64,000 nucleotides of DNA from Nanobdellota archaeon (GTDB lineage: Archaea; Nanobdellota; Nanobdellia; Pacearchaeales; GW2011-AR1): assembly GCA_030648155.1 (NCBI GenBank), contig JAUSIK010000002.1, positions 171,458 to 235,457 on the forward strand, in the 5' to 3' direction. Position 1 is the first letter of the stretch. Every line of letters begins with the position of its first letter. Position numbers and translations under genes: made by a program. The notes under the pieces are model-generated. The model searched no databases. It worked only from the letters and a program-made list of their open reading frames with translations, and was not told the DNA's origin. Positions 18,741-27,360 of the stretch are shown one piece after another.

Positions 18741-19202
18741 TTAAGCCTTGGGTTTTCTAACCGAATCTAGATTTTTAATTATAAAATCATATTCCCCTTC
18801 TAATTTCAAAAAATGATTGGGATTATAAATTCCTATATTTAAGTCTACTTTTCTATTAAGAATCCTATTAGATAACTCATTTGGATCTTCATCTTCAAAA
18901 ACCACTCGCCTTAAACCTGGAACAAAAATTATTTTTCTATCCCATGCGCAATGTATTAATAAAACGTCTTTAAAGGAATGGGGCCTATCTCTAATTCCCT
19001 CATAAAATTCTTCTCGAAGCGACCCACTTCCCTTATAAACTTCAACCCCCCTCTCTTCCAGACATTTGCCTATAGCATTTATTAAATAACTTTTTCCACT
19101 ATTAGGCCAGCCATAAACCGCGACTAATTTAGGCCTTGCTTTTACATTTTCAATTATCCTTAAGCTTTCTTCTAATCCCTGTTGAAAATTATATTCATCC
19201 AT
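18741..19202 (-). CDS. Small P-loop NTPase
   Basis: 153 residues. A Walker A motif GWPNSGKS (about 31-38) follows a beta strand (RPKLVAVY), and a later strand (DVLLIHCAWDR) could hold the Walker B acidic residue. The size and layout suggest a small kinase-like NTPase, of the adenylylsulfate or nucleotide kinase type, but no specific substrate motif is seen. A TATA (TTTATATA) lies in the usual place before the start. Confidence 0.6.
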   Translation of the reverse strand: MDEYNFQQGLEESLRIIENVKARPKLVAVYGWPNSGKSYLINAIGKCLEERGVEVYKGSGSLREEFYEGIRDRPHSFKDVLLIHCAWDRKIIFVPGLRRVVFEDEDPNELSNRILNRKVDLNIGIYNPNHFLKLEGEYDFIIKNLDSVRKPKA

Positions 19203-19249
19203 AAAAATTAATCAAAATATTCCTATATAAACTTATTTAAAGTAACTAT

Positions 19250-19278
19250 AAAGTGGTAGCAAGAGAAAGATTTATATA
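19250..19278 (+). promoter_or_regulatory. AAAGTGGTAGC box plus TATA octamer
   Basis: AAAGTGGTAGC (19250-19260), 10 nt, TTTATATA (19271-19278), 21 nt to the ATG at 19300. Same plan as the promoter at 16714-16742. Confidence 0.55.
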
Positions 19279-19299
19279 CTACTATAAATAAAAGCAATT

Positions 19300-20211
19300 A
19301 TGCAAAAAAGTTTTATTTTTATTATTGTAAGCATATTATTTTTAACATTAGTATCTGCATCTCACCCATCAGAAGAAATAATCAATAATCCAAAAACAAT
19401 TGCAGTTAATTTTACTAACCCATTAGTGATAGTAGGCAATAATTGCTATTCAAGAGGAGATGTTCCAACAGAGATTGAACAACAGTTGTTAATCTCTAAA
19501 GGGGGAAAATATGAGATATATTCTAAAGTTTTAAGAGGATCAGCTAATCAACAGCAAACAAATGAATCTTTCTTTATTGAAATAAACAATATACAAGGCC
19601 CAATATCAACAGATGATTCGCAGCCTGACTTAATTTCAGAAAGAATAGATTTCTCAGGTTCCTTTGATCTTAGTGCAGAAACTCATACAATTAAAATAAA
19701 AACAGCAGCAAACTGCCCGCCAGATAAAACTGCAAACAGTGTTGAAATTAAGACCCTATATATTTTTCCGATAGAAAACAACGAGGAATGCACAGATAAT
19801 TGCGACAATGAAGAAGAACCAGAATGTACTTCGGACTGTGATAATGAAGAAGAACCATGTACTGAAAATTGCGATAACGAAGAGAATGAAGATAAAAAAA
19901 TGGACAATAAAGCTAAAGTTCTTGATTGTCCAGTAGAATATTATGACCCATTCCCAAAATATTATAATTGCCCAATAGATGAATATCTAAATAAAGAAAT
20001 AGAAAAACAAAAACTTTACAATTTCTCTCCAAAAGAATTAAATAAAATATTACTCGAGTCAAACTCCTTAATATATCTTAACAATAGCAAGAATCCTGAA
20101 GTCAATAACGGAGTATATGCGGCCTATATATCCCTCTCAATTATATTAACAGGCCTAAGCACATTTTTACTTGTGCTTCTTCTATTAACAGCATCAATGC
20201 AAAAATATTAA
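19300..20211 (+). CDS. Secreted membrane-anchored protein with acidic Cys repeats
   Basis: 303 residues. A signal peptide (SFIFIIVSILFLTLVSASH) opens the chain, followed by a beta-rich domain to about 155, then three tandem acidic repeats of the form C-x3-C-DNEE (about 162-198), then a Tyr/Pro/Asn-rich stretch and a C-terminal transmembrane helix (AAYISLSIILTGLSTFLLVLLL). The Cys pairs with Asp/Glu suggest disulphides and metal binding on the cell surface. Function unknown. Confidence 0.68.
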   Translation: MQKSFIFIIVSILFLTLVSASHPSEEIINNPKTIAVNFTNPLVIVGNNCYSRGDVPTEIEQQLLISKGGKYEIYSKVLRGSANQQQTNESFFIEINNIQGPISTDDSQPDLISERIDFSGSFDLSAETHTIKIKTAANCPPDKTANSVEIKTLYIFPIENNEECTDNCDNEEEPECTSDCDNEEEPCTENCDNEENEDKKMDNKAKVLDCPVEYYDPFPKYYNCPIDEYLNKEIEKQKLYNFSPKELNKILLESNSLIYLNNSKNPEVNNGVYAAYISLSIILTGLSTFLLVLLLLTASMQKY

Positions 20212-20250
20212 ATACTCTCTTTTCTTCGAAATGATATATAAAGAGGTAAA

Positions 20251-21243
20251 ATGGTAAATGTAGCTATAAACGGTTTTGGGAGAATAGGAAAACAATTTTT
20301 TCTAGCCGCCCTAGAACAAAACCTAAAATGGAATTTCTATATTAACAGCATTGGTACATTGCAAACAATGATATATTCCCTCAAATACGATTCAGTTCAT
20401 CCCTCATTTAAAGATAATATTTCAACAGATGGTAAAAATCTAATTGTAAAAAATAAAAAGATACCTGTTTTCGAAATTCTTGACCCGCAAAACCTTCCAT
20501 GGAAAAAAGAAAAAATTGATTTAGTTGTTGATTGTACTGGGGCATATACAGATAGAGTTAGTGCCTCAAAGCATCTTCAAGCAGGAGCGAAAAAAGTCCT
20601 TATTTCAGCACCAGCTAAAAATCCAGATTGTACAATTGTCCATGGTGTAAACAACTCTGCAATTAAATCAAACCATCAAATAGTTTCAACCGCCAGTTGT
20701 ACAACAAACTGCATCTGCCCAATGTTAAAAGTTCTTCACGATAACTTCAAAATACTAAATGCACATTTTATAACTGCACATGCTTATACTGCAACTCAAG
20801 GGTTAATAGATAGAGAAGATAAAAAAGACGTAAGAAGGGGCAGGGCTGCTGCAATAAATATAGTCCCATCAACTTCAGGAGCAACAAATTCAGTATTAGA
20901 TATATTTCCAGAATTAAAAGGAAAAATAGGGGGATATGCTTTAAGAGTTCCTGTAATTGATGGTTCAATAACGCATGTTGTAGCAAAACTAAAAAATAAA
21001 GTTACAAAAGAGCAAATCAATTCCGCATTCAAGAAATCATCTCAAACAAATCTTAAAGGTATTCTTGAGTACTCGCAAGATCCTCTTGTCTCATCAGATA
21101 TAATCCATAATCCCAACTCGTGTATATTTGACTCCCAATTAACAGAAGTAGTAGATGAATTAATAAGTATTTCTGGATGGTATGATAATGAGTGGGGATA
21201 TTCCAACCGTTTAGTTGATGTTGCAAAATTGATGGTTAAATAA
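20251..21243 (+). CDS. gap: Glyceraldehyde-3-phosphate dehydrogenase, bacterial/type I
   Basis: 330 residues. Converts glyceraldehyde 3-phosphate, phosphate and NAD(P)+ to 1,3-bisphosphoglycerate. NGFGRIGK at 7-14, catalytic Cys150 in ASCTTNC, and the C-terminal SISGWYDNEWGYSNRLVDV are those of the bacterial/eukaryotic family, not the archaeal type II enzyme. The cofactor region reads YINSIG where NAD-specific enzymes have an Asp after Asn, so NADP use is possible (inference). The start has an AAAGAGGTAAA ribosome binding leader. Confidence 0.94.
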   Translation: MVNVAINGFGRIGKQFFLAALEQNLKWNFYINSIGTLQTMIYSLKYDSVHPSFKDNISTDGKNLIVKNKKIPVFEILDPQNLPWKKEKIDLVVDCTGAYTDRVSASKHLQAGAKKVLISAPAKNPDCTIVHGVNNSAIKSNHQIVSTASCTTNCICPMLKVLHDNFKILNAHFITAHAYTATQGLIDREDKKDVRRGRAAAINIVPSTSGATNSVLDIFPELKGKIGGYALRVPVIDGSITHVVAKLKNKVTKEQINSAFKKSSQTNLKGILEYSQDPLVSSDIIHNPNSCIFDSQLTEVVDELISISGWYDNEWGYSNRLVDVAKLMVK

Positions 21244-21315
21244 AAAAAGATTGTTTTATACTATAAATTCTAATTATTAATAAGGCCTAAATCTGTTTTC
21301 TTGATTTCCATAAGA

Positions 21316-21323
21316 TTTAAATA
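21316..21323 (+). promoter_or_regulatory. TATA box of vapBC
   Basis: TTTAAATA with 21 nt to the ATG at 21345; this favours that start over an in-frame ATG at 21330. Confidence 0.55.
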
Positions 21324-21344
21324 TATTGCATGCAATACAAATAT

Positions 21345-21596
21345 ATGGCAGATGTTACGGTATCATTCAGGATAGATAAAAGTACACATTCAATGATGAA
21401 AATACATGATGAAATTAACTGGAGTGCTATCATCAGAAAAACTGTGGCTGAAAAATTGAGACAACTAAATTCCCTCGATAAAGAAAGAGCATTAAATGCT
21501 GCAAGAAATATAGACAAATTAAGAAAAAAGAAAATTTTTGATAAGGGGGGTTCTGCAACGCAGATTATTCGAGAATGGAGAGACAAAAGAAAGTAG
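21345..21596 (+). CDS. vapB: VapB-type antitoxin (ribbon-helix-helix-like)
   Basis: 83 residues from MADVTVSFRIDKSTHSMMK. The N-terminal strand followed by INWSAIIRKTVAEKL is the pattern of ribbon-helix-helix antitoxins that bind their own promoter; the C-terminal RNIDKLRKKKIF...IIREWRDKRK is the toxin-binding tail. The end overlaps the PIN toxin start by 22 nt, so the genes are coupled. The start was chosen from the TATA spacing and domain edge. Confidence 0.82.
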   Translation: MADVTVSFRIDKSTHSMMKIHDEINWSAIIRKTVAEKLRQLNSLDKERALNAARNIDKLRKKKIFDKGGSATQIIREWRDKRK

Positions 21597-21973
21597 TTGA
21601 TGCTTCTATTGCTGTAAAATGGTTTACTAATGAAGGGGATACAAATAAAGCATTAAAAATAAGAGATGCCCATATAAATGGAGAAATAGTAATTATTGTC
21701 CCTGATTTAATTTTCTTAGAGGCATTAAATGCTTTAAAATATAAAAAATTAAAGAAAGAGTCTTTAAATAATGTAAATGAAAATCTATGGGATTTGCAGT
21801 TGCATGTTGAGAAAATGAACACCTATATTTTAGATAAAGCAATATCAATATCTTTAGAATACGATCTTACTTTATATGACTCTATGTATGCGGCTATTGC
21901 TCAATTACATGGCTGCCAGCTAATTACAGCAGATGAAAAACTCAAGAAATTTCCTTCAGCCATATCATTATAA
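21575..21973 (+). CDS. vapC: VapC PIN-domain toxin
   Basis: 132 residues, normal PIN length. The acidic residues are in VVDASIAVKWF (first Asp), PDLIFLEALNAL (Glu), YDLTLYDSMYAAIA (Asp) and LITADEKL (Asp), all present, so a functional Mg2+-dependent ribonuclease is expected. It follows its antitoxin with overlap. An intact toxin-antitoxin pair inserted between the gap and pgk genes. Confidence 0.88.
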   Translation: MERQKKVVDASIAVKWFTNEGDTNKALKIRDAHINGEIVIIVPDLIFLEALNALKYKKLKKESLNNVNENLWDLQLHVEKMNTYILDKAISISLEYDLTLYDSMYAAIAQLHGCQLITADEKLKKFPSAISL

Positions 21974-22001
21974 TTAAATAAAAAAGATAAAGAGGTAAAA
22001 A

Positions 22002-23204
22002 ATGAACATTCCAACAATAAAAAACCTAAAACTAAAAAATAAGTCAGTTCTATTAAGAATAGACATTAACAGTCCTGTTGTCAAATCTAAAATACTCAAC
22101 AATCCCCGATTTGAAGCTTCTGCAAAAACTATTAAATATCTTCTTGATAAAGATGCAAAAGTAACAATTATAGCACATCAAGGCAGAAAAGGAGACAAAG
22201 ATTTTACATCTCTTGAACAGCACGCAAAAATTCTTTCAAAATATGTAAAATCAAATATAAAATACATCCCATCCCTATTTGAAGAAAAAGCTAAATCATC
22301 TATTTTGTCCTTAAAGTCTAAGCAAGCAGTTCTTCTTAAAAATGTAAGAGAATACGAAGATGAAACAAATCTAAAATTAAAAGATAATCGCTACCCGAAA
22401 TTTTGTAAACTATTTGATATTTATGTAAACGAAGCATTTTCAGTTTCTCACAGAGCTCAAGGATCAATTATAATTCCCCCTAAGTATCTTAAAAGTGTAA
22501 TAGGCCTTGAATGCGAATCAGAAATTAAAGCCTTAGAAAAATTTAAAAAATCCAAAGCGAAATCAAAAGTTTTTATCCTAGGAGGTTCAAAAGCAGAAGA
22601 CTATTTTCCATTATTTAATTTTTTAAAAAATAAAAACAATAAGCTTCTGGCAGCAGGGGTCCTGGCAAACCTCTTTCTTATTGCAAAGGGTTATAATTTA
22701 GGCTATGAATCACAATGGCTAAAACAAAATAACTTCCTTCCTTTAATACCTAAGTTAAAATCAATATATACTAAATATGAAAATCAGATAATTCTCCCAC
22801 TTGATTTTGCTTTTCTATCTAAAGAAGGAAAAAGAGTAGAATTTACTCTAGAAAATGCGCCTTTTAAATATAAAATTTATGATGTAGGAAAAAATACACT
22901 AAACCTATATAAAGATGAATTGCGATATACAGATTATATCTTCATGAAAGGGCCATTGGGATTTTCAGAAATTAGAGAGTTCAGCTTCCCTACAGTGTCA
23001 TTGTTAAAAACAATTTCCAGCCTTACAAAAAATAAGAAATTGTTCAGCCTTCTTGGAGGAGGACATTTAAACACTACAATTAAAAAACACAAAATACCCA
23101 AAAACTTTTCATATAATTCCCTTTCAGGAGGAGCACTAATAAAATATATTTCAGGAGAAAAACTTCCAGGAATTGAAGCAATTAAAAATAAAAAATGGAT
23201 ATAA
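22002..23204 (+). CDS. pgk: Phosphoglycerate kinase
   Basis: 400 residues. Transfers phosphate from 1,3-bisphosphoglycerate to ADP, the step after Gap. Seen: LRIDINSPV near residue 22, IIAHQGRKGD, ILGGSKAEDYFPL, FMKGPLGF and the C-terminal LLGGGHLNTTIKKH. It resembles archaeal PGKs in the His-Gln-Gly-Arg region. AAAGAGGTAAAA lies before the ATG. The end overlaps the lactonase gene by 10 nt. Confidence 0.94.
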   Translation: MNIPTIKNLKLKNKSVLLRIDINSPVVKSKILNNPRFEASAKTIKYLLDKDAKVTIIAHQGRKGDKDFTSLEQHAKILSKYVKSNIKYIPSLFEEKAKSSILSLKSKQAVLLKNVREYEDETNLKLKDNRYPKFCKLFDIYVNEAFSVSHRAQGSIIIPPKYLKSVIGLECESEIKALEKFKKSKAKSKVFILGGSKAEDYFPLFNFLKNKNNKLLAAGVLANLFLIAKGYNLGYESQWLKQNNFLPLIPKLKSIYTKYENQIILPLDFAFLSKEGKRVEFTLENAPFKYKIYDVGKNTLNLYKDELRYTDYIFMKGPLGFSEIREFSFPTVSLLKTISSLTKNKKLFSLLGGGHLNTTIKKHKIPKNFSYNSLSGGALIKYISGEKLPGIEAIKNKKWI

Positions 23205-23884
23205 TTAAAGACAAAAGAAAAGAAATTGAAATAAAAGTAGCGAATCTCATTGCCAAAAAGATTCATGATTACCTCAAAACTCAATCCCAAGTAGTTTTAG
23301 CAATCCCCGGAGGAAATTCAGTATCTGGAATATTCTCCTTGCTAAAACATCAGCATATACCTTGGAGAAGAGTACATATTTTTATGGTAGATGAACGTCT
23401 TGTTTCATTAGATCATCCTGACAATAATTTTAGACAAGCAGAAAAAAATTTTCTGGAATATTTAGTAAAACAAAAAAAGATTTCAAAAATAAACCTTCAC
23501 CCTTATATTTATTTTAATTTTCCAAACGAGCAAGGAGTTAATGCCTATAAAAACGAATTAAAAGAAATTTCAGATAATTTTGACATAACTCTTCTAAGTT
23601 CTGGAGTAGATGGGCATGTAGCAGCATTATTTCCCCACCATTCAGTAAAAAATTCTTCTGATTTTTTTATAACTCTTAACGACTCTCCAAAACCTCCGCC
23701 TAATCGTCTTACAGCATCAAGAAAATTTATTCAAAAATCTAAAACAGTAATATTATTATTCCTTGGAGAATCAAAATCTCAAGCCCTAAAAGATTTTCAA
23801 AATCCAAAACTATCAATAATAGATTGTCCAGCAAAACTTGTTCAATCAGTAGAAGACTCTCATATATTCACAGATATAGAATAA
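23195..23884 (+). CDS. pgl: 6-phosphogluconolactonase (DevB/SOL type)
   Basis: 229 residues, typical for the family. Hydrolyses the product of Zwf to 6-phosphogluconate. Motifs: VVLAIPGGNSVSGIF, the MVDERLVSLDHPDNNFRQ segment that carries the family Asp-Glu-Arg, SSGVDGHVAALFPHH, and SKTVILLFLGESKSQAL. It starts within the end of pgk, so the two are co-translated, tying the oxidative branch to lower glycolysis. Confidence 0.92.
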   Translation: MDIIKDKRKEIEIKVANLIAKKIHDYLKTQSQVVLAIPGGNSVSGIFSLLKHQHIPWRRVHIFMVDERLVSLDHPDNNFRQAEKNFLEYLVKQKKISKINLHPYIYFNFPNEQGVNAYKNELKEISDNFDITLLSSGVDGHVAALFPHHSVKNSSDFFITLNDSPKPPPNRLTASRKFIQKSKTVILLFLGESKSQALKDFQNPKLSIIDCPAKLVQSVEDSHIFTDIE

Positions 23885-23922
23885 GTATTTTTTTTGATAA
23901 ATACTTATAATCTACAATGGCC

Positions 23923-24675
23923 TTAGGCAAATGAATATTCTTTTTCGTTTTCGAGATATTTTAACTCTTGATGCGGTCTCGCAATCTTTAAGAAGTCACC
24001 ATCAAATCTTGCAATTATACTCAACGGATTTTGAGGTATCTTGAACCTATATAATTCTGATAAAATATCCATCTCTTCATAAAATTTCCTGTGCATTCTT
24101 ATAAAATCGCTATCTCCAGTTAATATGTAAACTGGTCTAAGATTTGCAATTTCCAAAGCTTTTGCAAATATCCTTTCGTCATTTAAATCATTATCTTTCC
24201 GAGAGGATTTTCCCTCATATCTGTAACCATAACATTTCTTAACATCATCCCCAGACCCGATCACTATAGAAGGAGCGAGATAAGTAGATTTCCAACCGCC
24301 ATTTTGAGAAATCAACCTTTCAGTTGCATTCAATCTTAATACATTTCTTTCTAATAAACGTCTATTTTCCAATAACATCTTGAACCTATCTAAAGTCACT
24401 GAATCAGATTCTCTTATATAATCAAATATATTCCTTAAATTAACACTAAATTCAACAAACTCTCTTATCATTTCTTCAGGATAACTTATATCTGGTAATG
24501 AATACTTGTCAATTACATAATATTGTTTTATTTCCCTCCCTATAACTCTACAACGTTCTCTATGGCTAATATCTCTCCAACCTTTAGCTAAATGGCTTTT
24601 AACGAAAGAGCTATCAACTATTTTCACACCATCTAACTTTGCGATTTTTGAATATACATCTTCATCATTTTCCAT
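23923..24675 (-). CDS. Predicted PIN/NYN-fold nuclease
   Basis: 250 residues from MENDEDVYSK; an in-frame ATG at 24687 is less likely because the TATA box lies 21 nt from 24675. A strand with Asp (GVKIVDSSFVKSHL) near the start and PVYILTGDSDFIRMH near 190 are the acidic pieces typical of PIN/NYN ribonucleases (GDSDF is the NYN hallmark). The middle is helical. The fold is inferred from these motifs; no antitoxin is next to it. Confidence 0.55.
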   Translation of the reverse strand: MENDEDVYSKIAKLDGVKIVDSSFVKSHLAKGWRDISHRERCRVIGREIKQYYVIDKYSLPDISYPEEMIREFVEFSVNLRNIFDYIRESDSVTLDRFKMLLENRRLLERNVLRLNATERLISQNGGWKSTYLAPSIVIGSGDDVKKCYGYRYEGKSSRKDNDLNDERIFAKALEIANLRPVYILTGDSDFIRMHRKFYEEMDILSELYRFKIPQNPLSIIARFDGDFLKIARPHQELKYLENEKEYSFA

Positions 24676-24696
24676 AAAATCCCTCAAAAACCAACT

Positions 24697-24725
24697 TATT
24701 TAAACCTTTTGTATTGTAACCACTT
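24697..24725 (-). promoter_or_regulatory. AAGTGGTTAC box plus TATA octamer
   Basis: Minus strand: AAGTGGTTAC (24716-24725), 11 nt, TTTAAATA (24697-24704), 21 nt to the ATG at 24675. Confidence 0.5.
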
Positions 24726-24790
24726 GGAAGTTACAGATAAATCAAGGGTTCCACAACAAAGCTTAAAAATAAGAATACTCTAAATATAAT

Positions 24791-24943
24791 ATGGAGCAAG
24801 AAACGATAACAATAAGTAAAAGAGAATATGAAGCCCTTCTGGAAGAAGTTGGTATAATAAGAGATAAAGATATGATGGAAGCAATAGAAGAAAGTAATCA
24901 AGCAAAAAAAAAGGGCATTAAAACTTGGAAATTGAAGATTTAA
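24791..24943 (+). CDS. Small RelB/Phd-like antitoxin candidate
   Basis: 50 residues (MEQETITISKREYEALLEE...KKKGIKTWKLKI). The opening strand and KREYEALLEE helix match the start of many Phd/RelB-type antitoxins, and the short basic tail fits a toxin-binding strand. It overlaps by 4 nt, tail to tail, a RelE-like frame on the other strand. In usual modules both genes are on one strand, so this layout is odd. Confidence 0.55.
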   Translation: MEQETITISKREYEALLEEVGIIRDKDMMEAIEESNQAKKKGIKTWKLKI

Positions 24944-25200
24944 CCATAAACTTTATGTGACCCAACAGCAACGACTATTATTTCTTTATTTATATCATCA
25001 ATTTCATAGACCATTCTAATATTATTTCCTAAATAACAACTCCATTTGCCAGCAAGTTTTCCTTTTAATTTATGGGCATCTAATTCCATTCTTGGGTTTT
25101 CAGAAAATCTAATTAATTTTTTCTTAACATCTCCTCTAGAATTAACTAAGTCATAAAACTGTTTTTCCGCTTTCTTGCTCCTAGTTACTATTTGATATAT
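24940..25200 (-). pseudogene. RelE/ParE-like toxin with ATA in place of a start codon
   Basis: 86 residues if read from ATA at 25198-25200. The product has the whole RelE plan: (M)YQIVTRSKKAEKQFYDL, then LDAHKLKGKLAGKWSCYLGNNIRMVYEIDD, then IIVVAVGSHKVYG. The frame is open only back to a TGA 33 nt further up and has no ATG, GTG or TTG before mid-gene. The ATA is exactly where the family's start Met belongs and 1 nt after the stop of the epimerase gene. It is either a silenced toxin (ATG to ATA) or uses a rare start. Confidence 0.65.
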
Positions 25201-25201
25201 T

Positions 25202-25849
25202 TTATCTAAAAACTTTTTCCAGTTCCTTCAAAGCCTCTTTAGAATCGTGAGAAGCAGAAATAAAACTCCCCGCATTTACAATATTAACTTTCAATTTCCT
25301 TAACTTTTCAGCAACCTCAAGATTAACACCGCCATCAACATGAATCTTAATTCCTCTGTTCATTTTTCTTAATTTTTTGATATTTAGATAAACTTTTGTA
25401 ATAAATTCTTGATTTTCTCTGCCAGGACGAACACCCATAAATAAAACCCCATCCACATATCCCAATATGCCCTTTATGTCATTAACATCAGTTTCAGGGT
25501 TTATAGCCACTACAGCCTTCATTCCAAAAGTATGAATATAAAATATTAACCCCAAAGCCTTATCCCTATCATTAATAGATTCATAATGAAATATAACTCT
25601 CCTAAATCCCTTATTTTTCAAAGTTTTAATATACAAAGAAGGATTCTGCGTCATGAGATGAGCTTCAAACCGTGCTTTATATCTGCTTAAATCAGGAACA
25701 TCTTCTATCTTTAGCCCCTTTGTCTTTACAAATTTGCCATCCATGAAATCTATTTGCAAATCTCTATTCAGCTCTAACAGCCTTTTCAACCTCTCCCTAA
25801 ACTGTTTTTTATTTCTAGCGAAAACTGTTGGAATAACTTTTCTTAGCAT
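25202..25849 (-). CDS. rpe: Ribulose-phosphate 3-epimerase
   Basis: 215 residues, TIM barrel. Interconverts ribulose 5-phosphate and xylulose 5-phosphate. Motifs seen: QIDFMDGKFV (metal-binding His of the family is replaced in context by DFMDG, the Asp is kept), the AHLMTQNP segment, FMGVRPGRENQEF and KIHVDGGVN...VNAGSFI phosphate-binding end. The identity is good, though the metal ligand set should be checked. The RelE-like frame follows 1 nt after its stop. Confidence 0.85.
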   Translation of the reverse strand: MLRKVIPTVFARNKKQFRERLKRLLELNRDLQIDFMDGKFVKTKGLKIEDVPDLSRYKARFEAHLMTQNPSLYIKTLKNKGFRRVIFHYESINDRDKALGLIFYIHTFGMKAVVAINPETDVNDIKGILGYVDGVLFMGVRPGRENQEFITKVYLNIKKLRKMNRGIKIHVDGGVNLEVAEKLRKLKVNIVNAGSFISASHDSKEALKELEKVFR

Positions 25850-25905
25850 TTACCCTCTCTTACCTATATATAAAATTTTCAATATTTAAATTCTTCCAAA
25901 AAAAT

Positions 25906-26028
25906 TCAAACTTCCATTCTTAGCCTTTCATATTCATCTCTGCTTAATTTGACTTGTTTTAGAATAGCATTTAACAAGCCTACTCCTAGAGTTTCATTTC
26001 CATGAACAGGCACTACCGTTCGACTCAT
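25906..26028 (-). pseudogene. HicA toxin fragment (C-terminal half only)
   Basis: 40 residues: MSRTVVPVHGNETLGVGLLNAILKQ... is the C-terminal half of HicA (TVVPVHGxxxLxxGLLxxILKQ). The N-terminal half, with the GSH segment carrying the catalytic His, is absent; the ATG comes 1 nt after the hicB stop. The fragment cannot be an RNase as it stands. Confidence 0.72.
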
Positions 26029-26029
26029 T

Positions 26030-26272
26030 TTAATGAGCAATAAAATTAGGCCTTTCAATCTGCACTCTTTGAAGACCTACAAATTTCAAAGGCTGAACAT
26101 CCTCTTTATCTCCTTCCAAACATACCTCAATAGCCTCCTTCACCCTCTCAAGTACTTCTGGAATAGTTTTTCCTTGAGTATGGCATCCCACTATTTCAGG
26201 CACTGTTGCTATATAAAGCCCATCTTCATCTTGCTCAATAACTACAGTAAAATCTAATACTTGCTTCTTCAT
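26030..26272 (-). CDS. hicB: HicB-family antitoxin
   Basis: 80 residues. FTVVIEQDEDGLYIATVPEIVGCHTQGKTIPEVLERVKEAIEVCL is the HicB/UPF0150 partial RNase H-like fold. It lacks a C-terminal DNA-binding helix-turn-helix. The order is hicB then a truncated hicA. With the toxin decayed, this antitoxin may now be free or serve against other HicA proteins. Confidence 0.88.
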   Translation of the reverse strand: MKKQVLDFTVVIEQDEDGLYIATVPEIVGCHTQGKTIPEVLERVKEAIEVCLEGDKEDVQPLKFVGLQRVQIERPNFIAH

Positions 26273-26325
26273 AAAATATCCATGATAAACAGATATTTAA
26301 ATTATTCCTAAACTATCTAACTCTC

Positions 26326-27360
26326 TCATTTTAACGCTTTCACAATATCAAAATTAGAATATTTGCTATCTATTAATCCGAATCTTATATTTCTCTTTAA
26401 CATAATCCTCACATAAGAAAAATTTCTCTCCATGTTGCTTTGTTCAACGAATTTTGAATGCATTTCTCTATTTTTTATTCTCAAAATGTGATTTATACTC
26501 CATAAAAAAATAGCAAAGAGTTTTATAGGTACCCAAATATTAATTTTCTCCATTAATATTTCCTTATTTATCCTAACTTTCTTTAAATATTCTTCGAAAA
26601 ATAATTCCATCTGGTAATTCTCAAAGGGTCTCCCAAAATCAATAAAAATATGAGCCAAATGTCCTGCTCTATCCGTCAATCTCAAATCCTCAAAATCAAT
26701 TAATTTATATTCTTTATTATGAACGATAACATTTTGTTCACAAAAATCTCCTTGTGTTAAAACGATTTCTGGTTTGTATTTATTATTAGGAAGATTTTCA
26801 TTCAATTTTTTATAAGTTTCATTAATAATCCCTAATAATTGCTTACTTTTAACATTCGAATTAATATAATCCAAATATTCTTCTTTAATTATTAATCTAG
26901 AATATCCCTTATAACCTTGTATAGTGGCTTCTTTCTTGAGTTTTTTTAAATTGCCCACTATTTTAATTGAATGTAATTTACCGCATAATTCACCTAGATG
27001 TGAAAACATTTCAGTCTTTAAATATTCTCTAGTTTCATCTATTATTTTCCCTTCTATATAATCAATTATTATAAAATCATTATCAAACTCCCGGCGGGTA
27101 TCGTCTAATATCCAAGCTTTTGGCCCAATTTTATGTTTTTCTACAATTTTTAAAGCCTCAAACTCCTGTTTTGATTTGTTTCTTAGTTTTATTTTCATAT
27201 TTAATCTAAAAACAAAACTCTTGCCATTAGCTTTCACCAAATAATTCAAATTGCTAGTTCCCATACCTAATTGTGAGATAGATGTAATTCTTATTTTATT
27301 CTCAAGCCCTAGTCGCTTTGGATTTAGATTTTCAAAGTAGTTTTTTATTTTTTGTTTCAT
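26326..27360 (-). CDS. Aminoglycoside phosphotransferase/choline kinase-family kinase
   Basis: 344 residues. The N-lobe has QLGMGTSNLNYLVKANGKSFVFRLN, the catalytic loop is TQGDFCEQNVIV (Asp in the Brenner-like HGD position) and the metal loop is YKLIDFEDLRLTDRAGHLAHIFIDFG. This is the APH/protein-kinase-like fold that phosphorylates small molecules such as choline, sugars or antibiotics. The substrate is not clear; no resistance role should be assumed. Confidence 0.8.
   Translation of the reverse strand: MKQKIKNYFENLNPKRLGLENKIRITSISQLGMGTSNLNYLVKANGKSFVFRLNMKIKLRNKSKQEFEALKIVEKHKIGPKAWILDDTRREFDNDFIIIDYIEGKIIDETREYLKTEMFSHLGELCGKLHSIKIVGNLKKLKKEATIQGYKGYSRLIIKEEYLDYINSNVKSKQLLGIINETYKKLNENLPNNKYKPEIVLTQGDFCEQNVIVHNKEYKLIDFEDLRLTDRAGHLAHIFIDFGRPFENYQMELFFEEYLKKVRINKEILMEKINIWVPIKLFAIFLWSINHILRIKNREMHSKFVEQSNMERNFSYVRIMLKRNIRFGLIDSKYSNFDIVKALK

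Noticed and set aside
26326..27360. Antibiotic resistance kinase
   Set aside because: The APH fold is shared by many small-molecule kinases and nothing in the sequence or context points to aminoglycosides.
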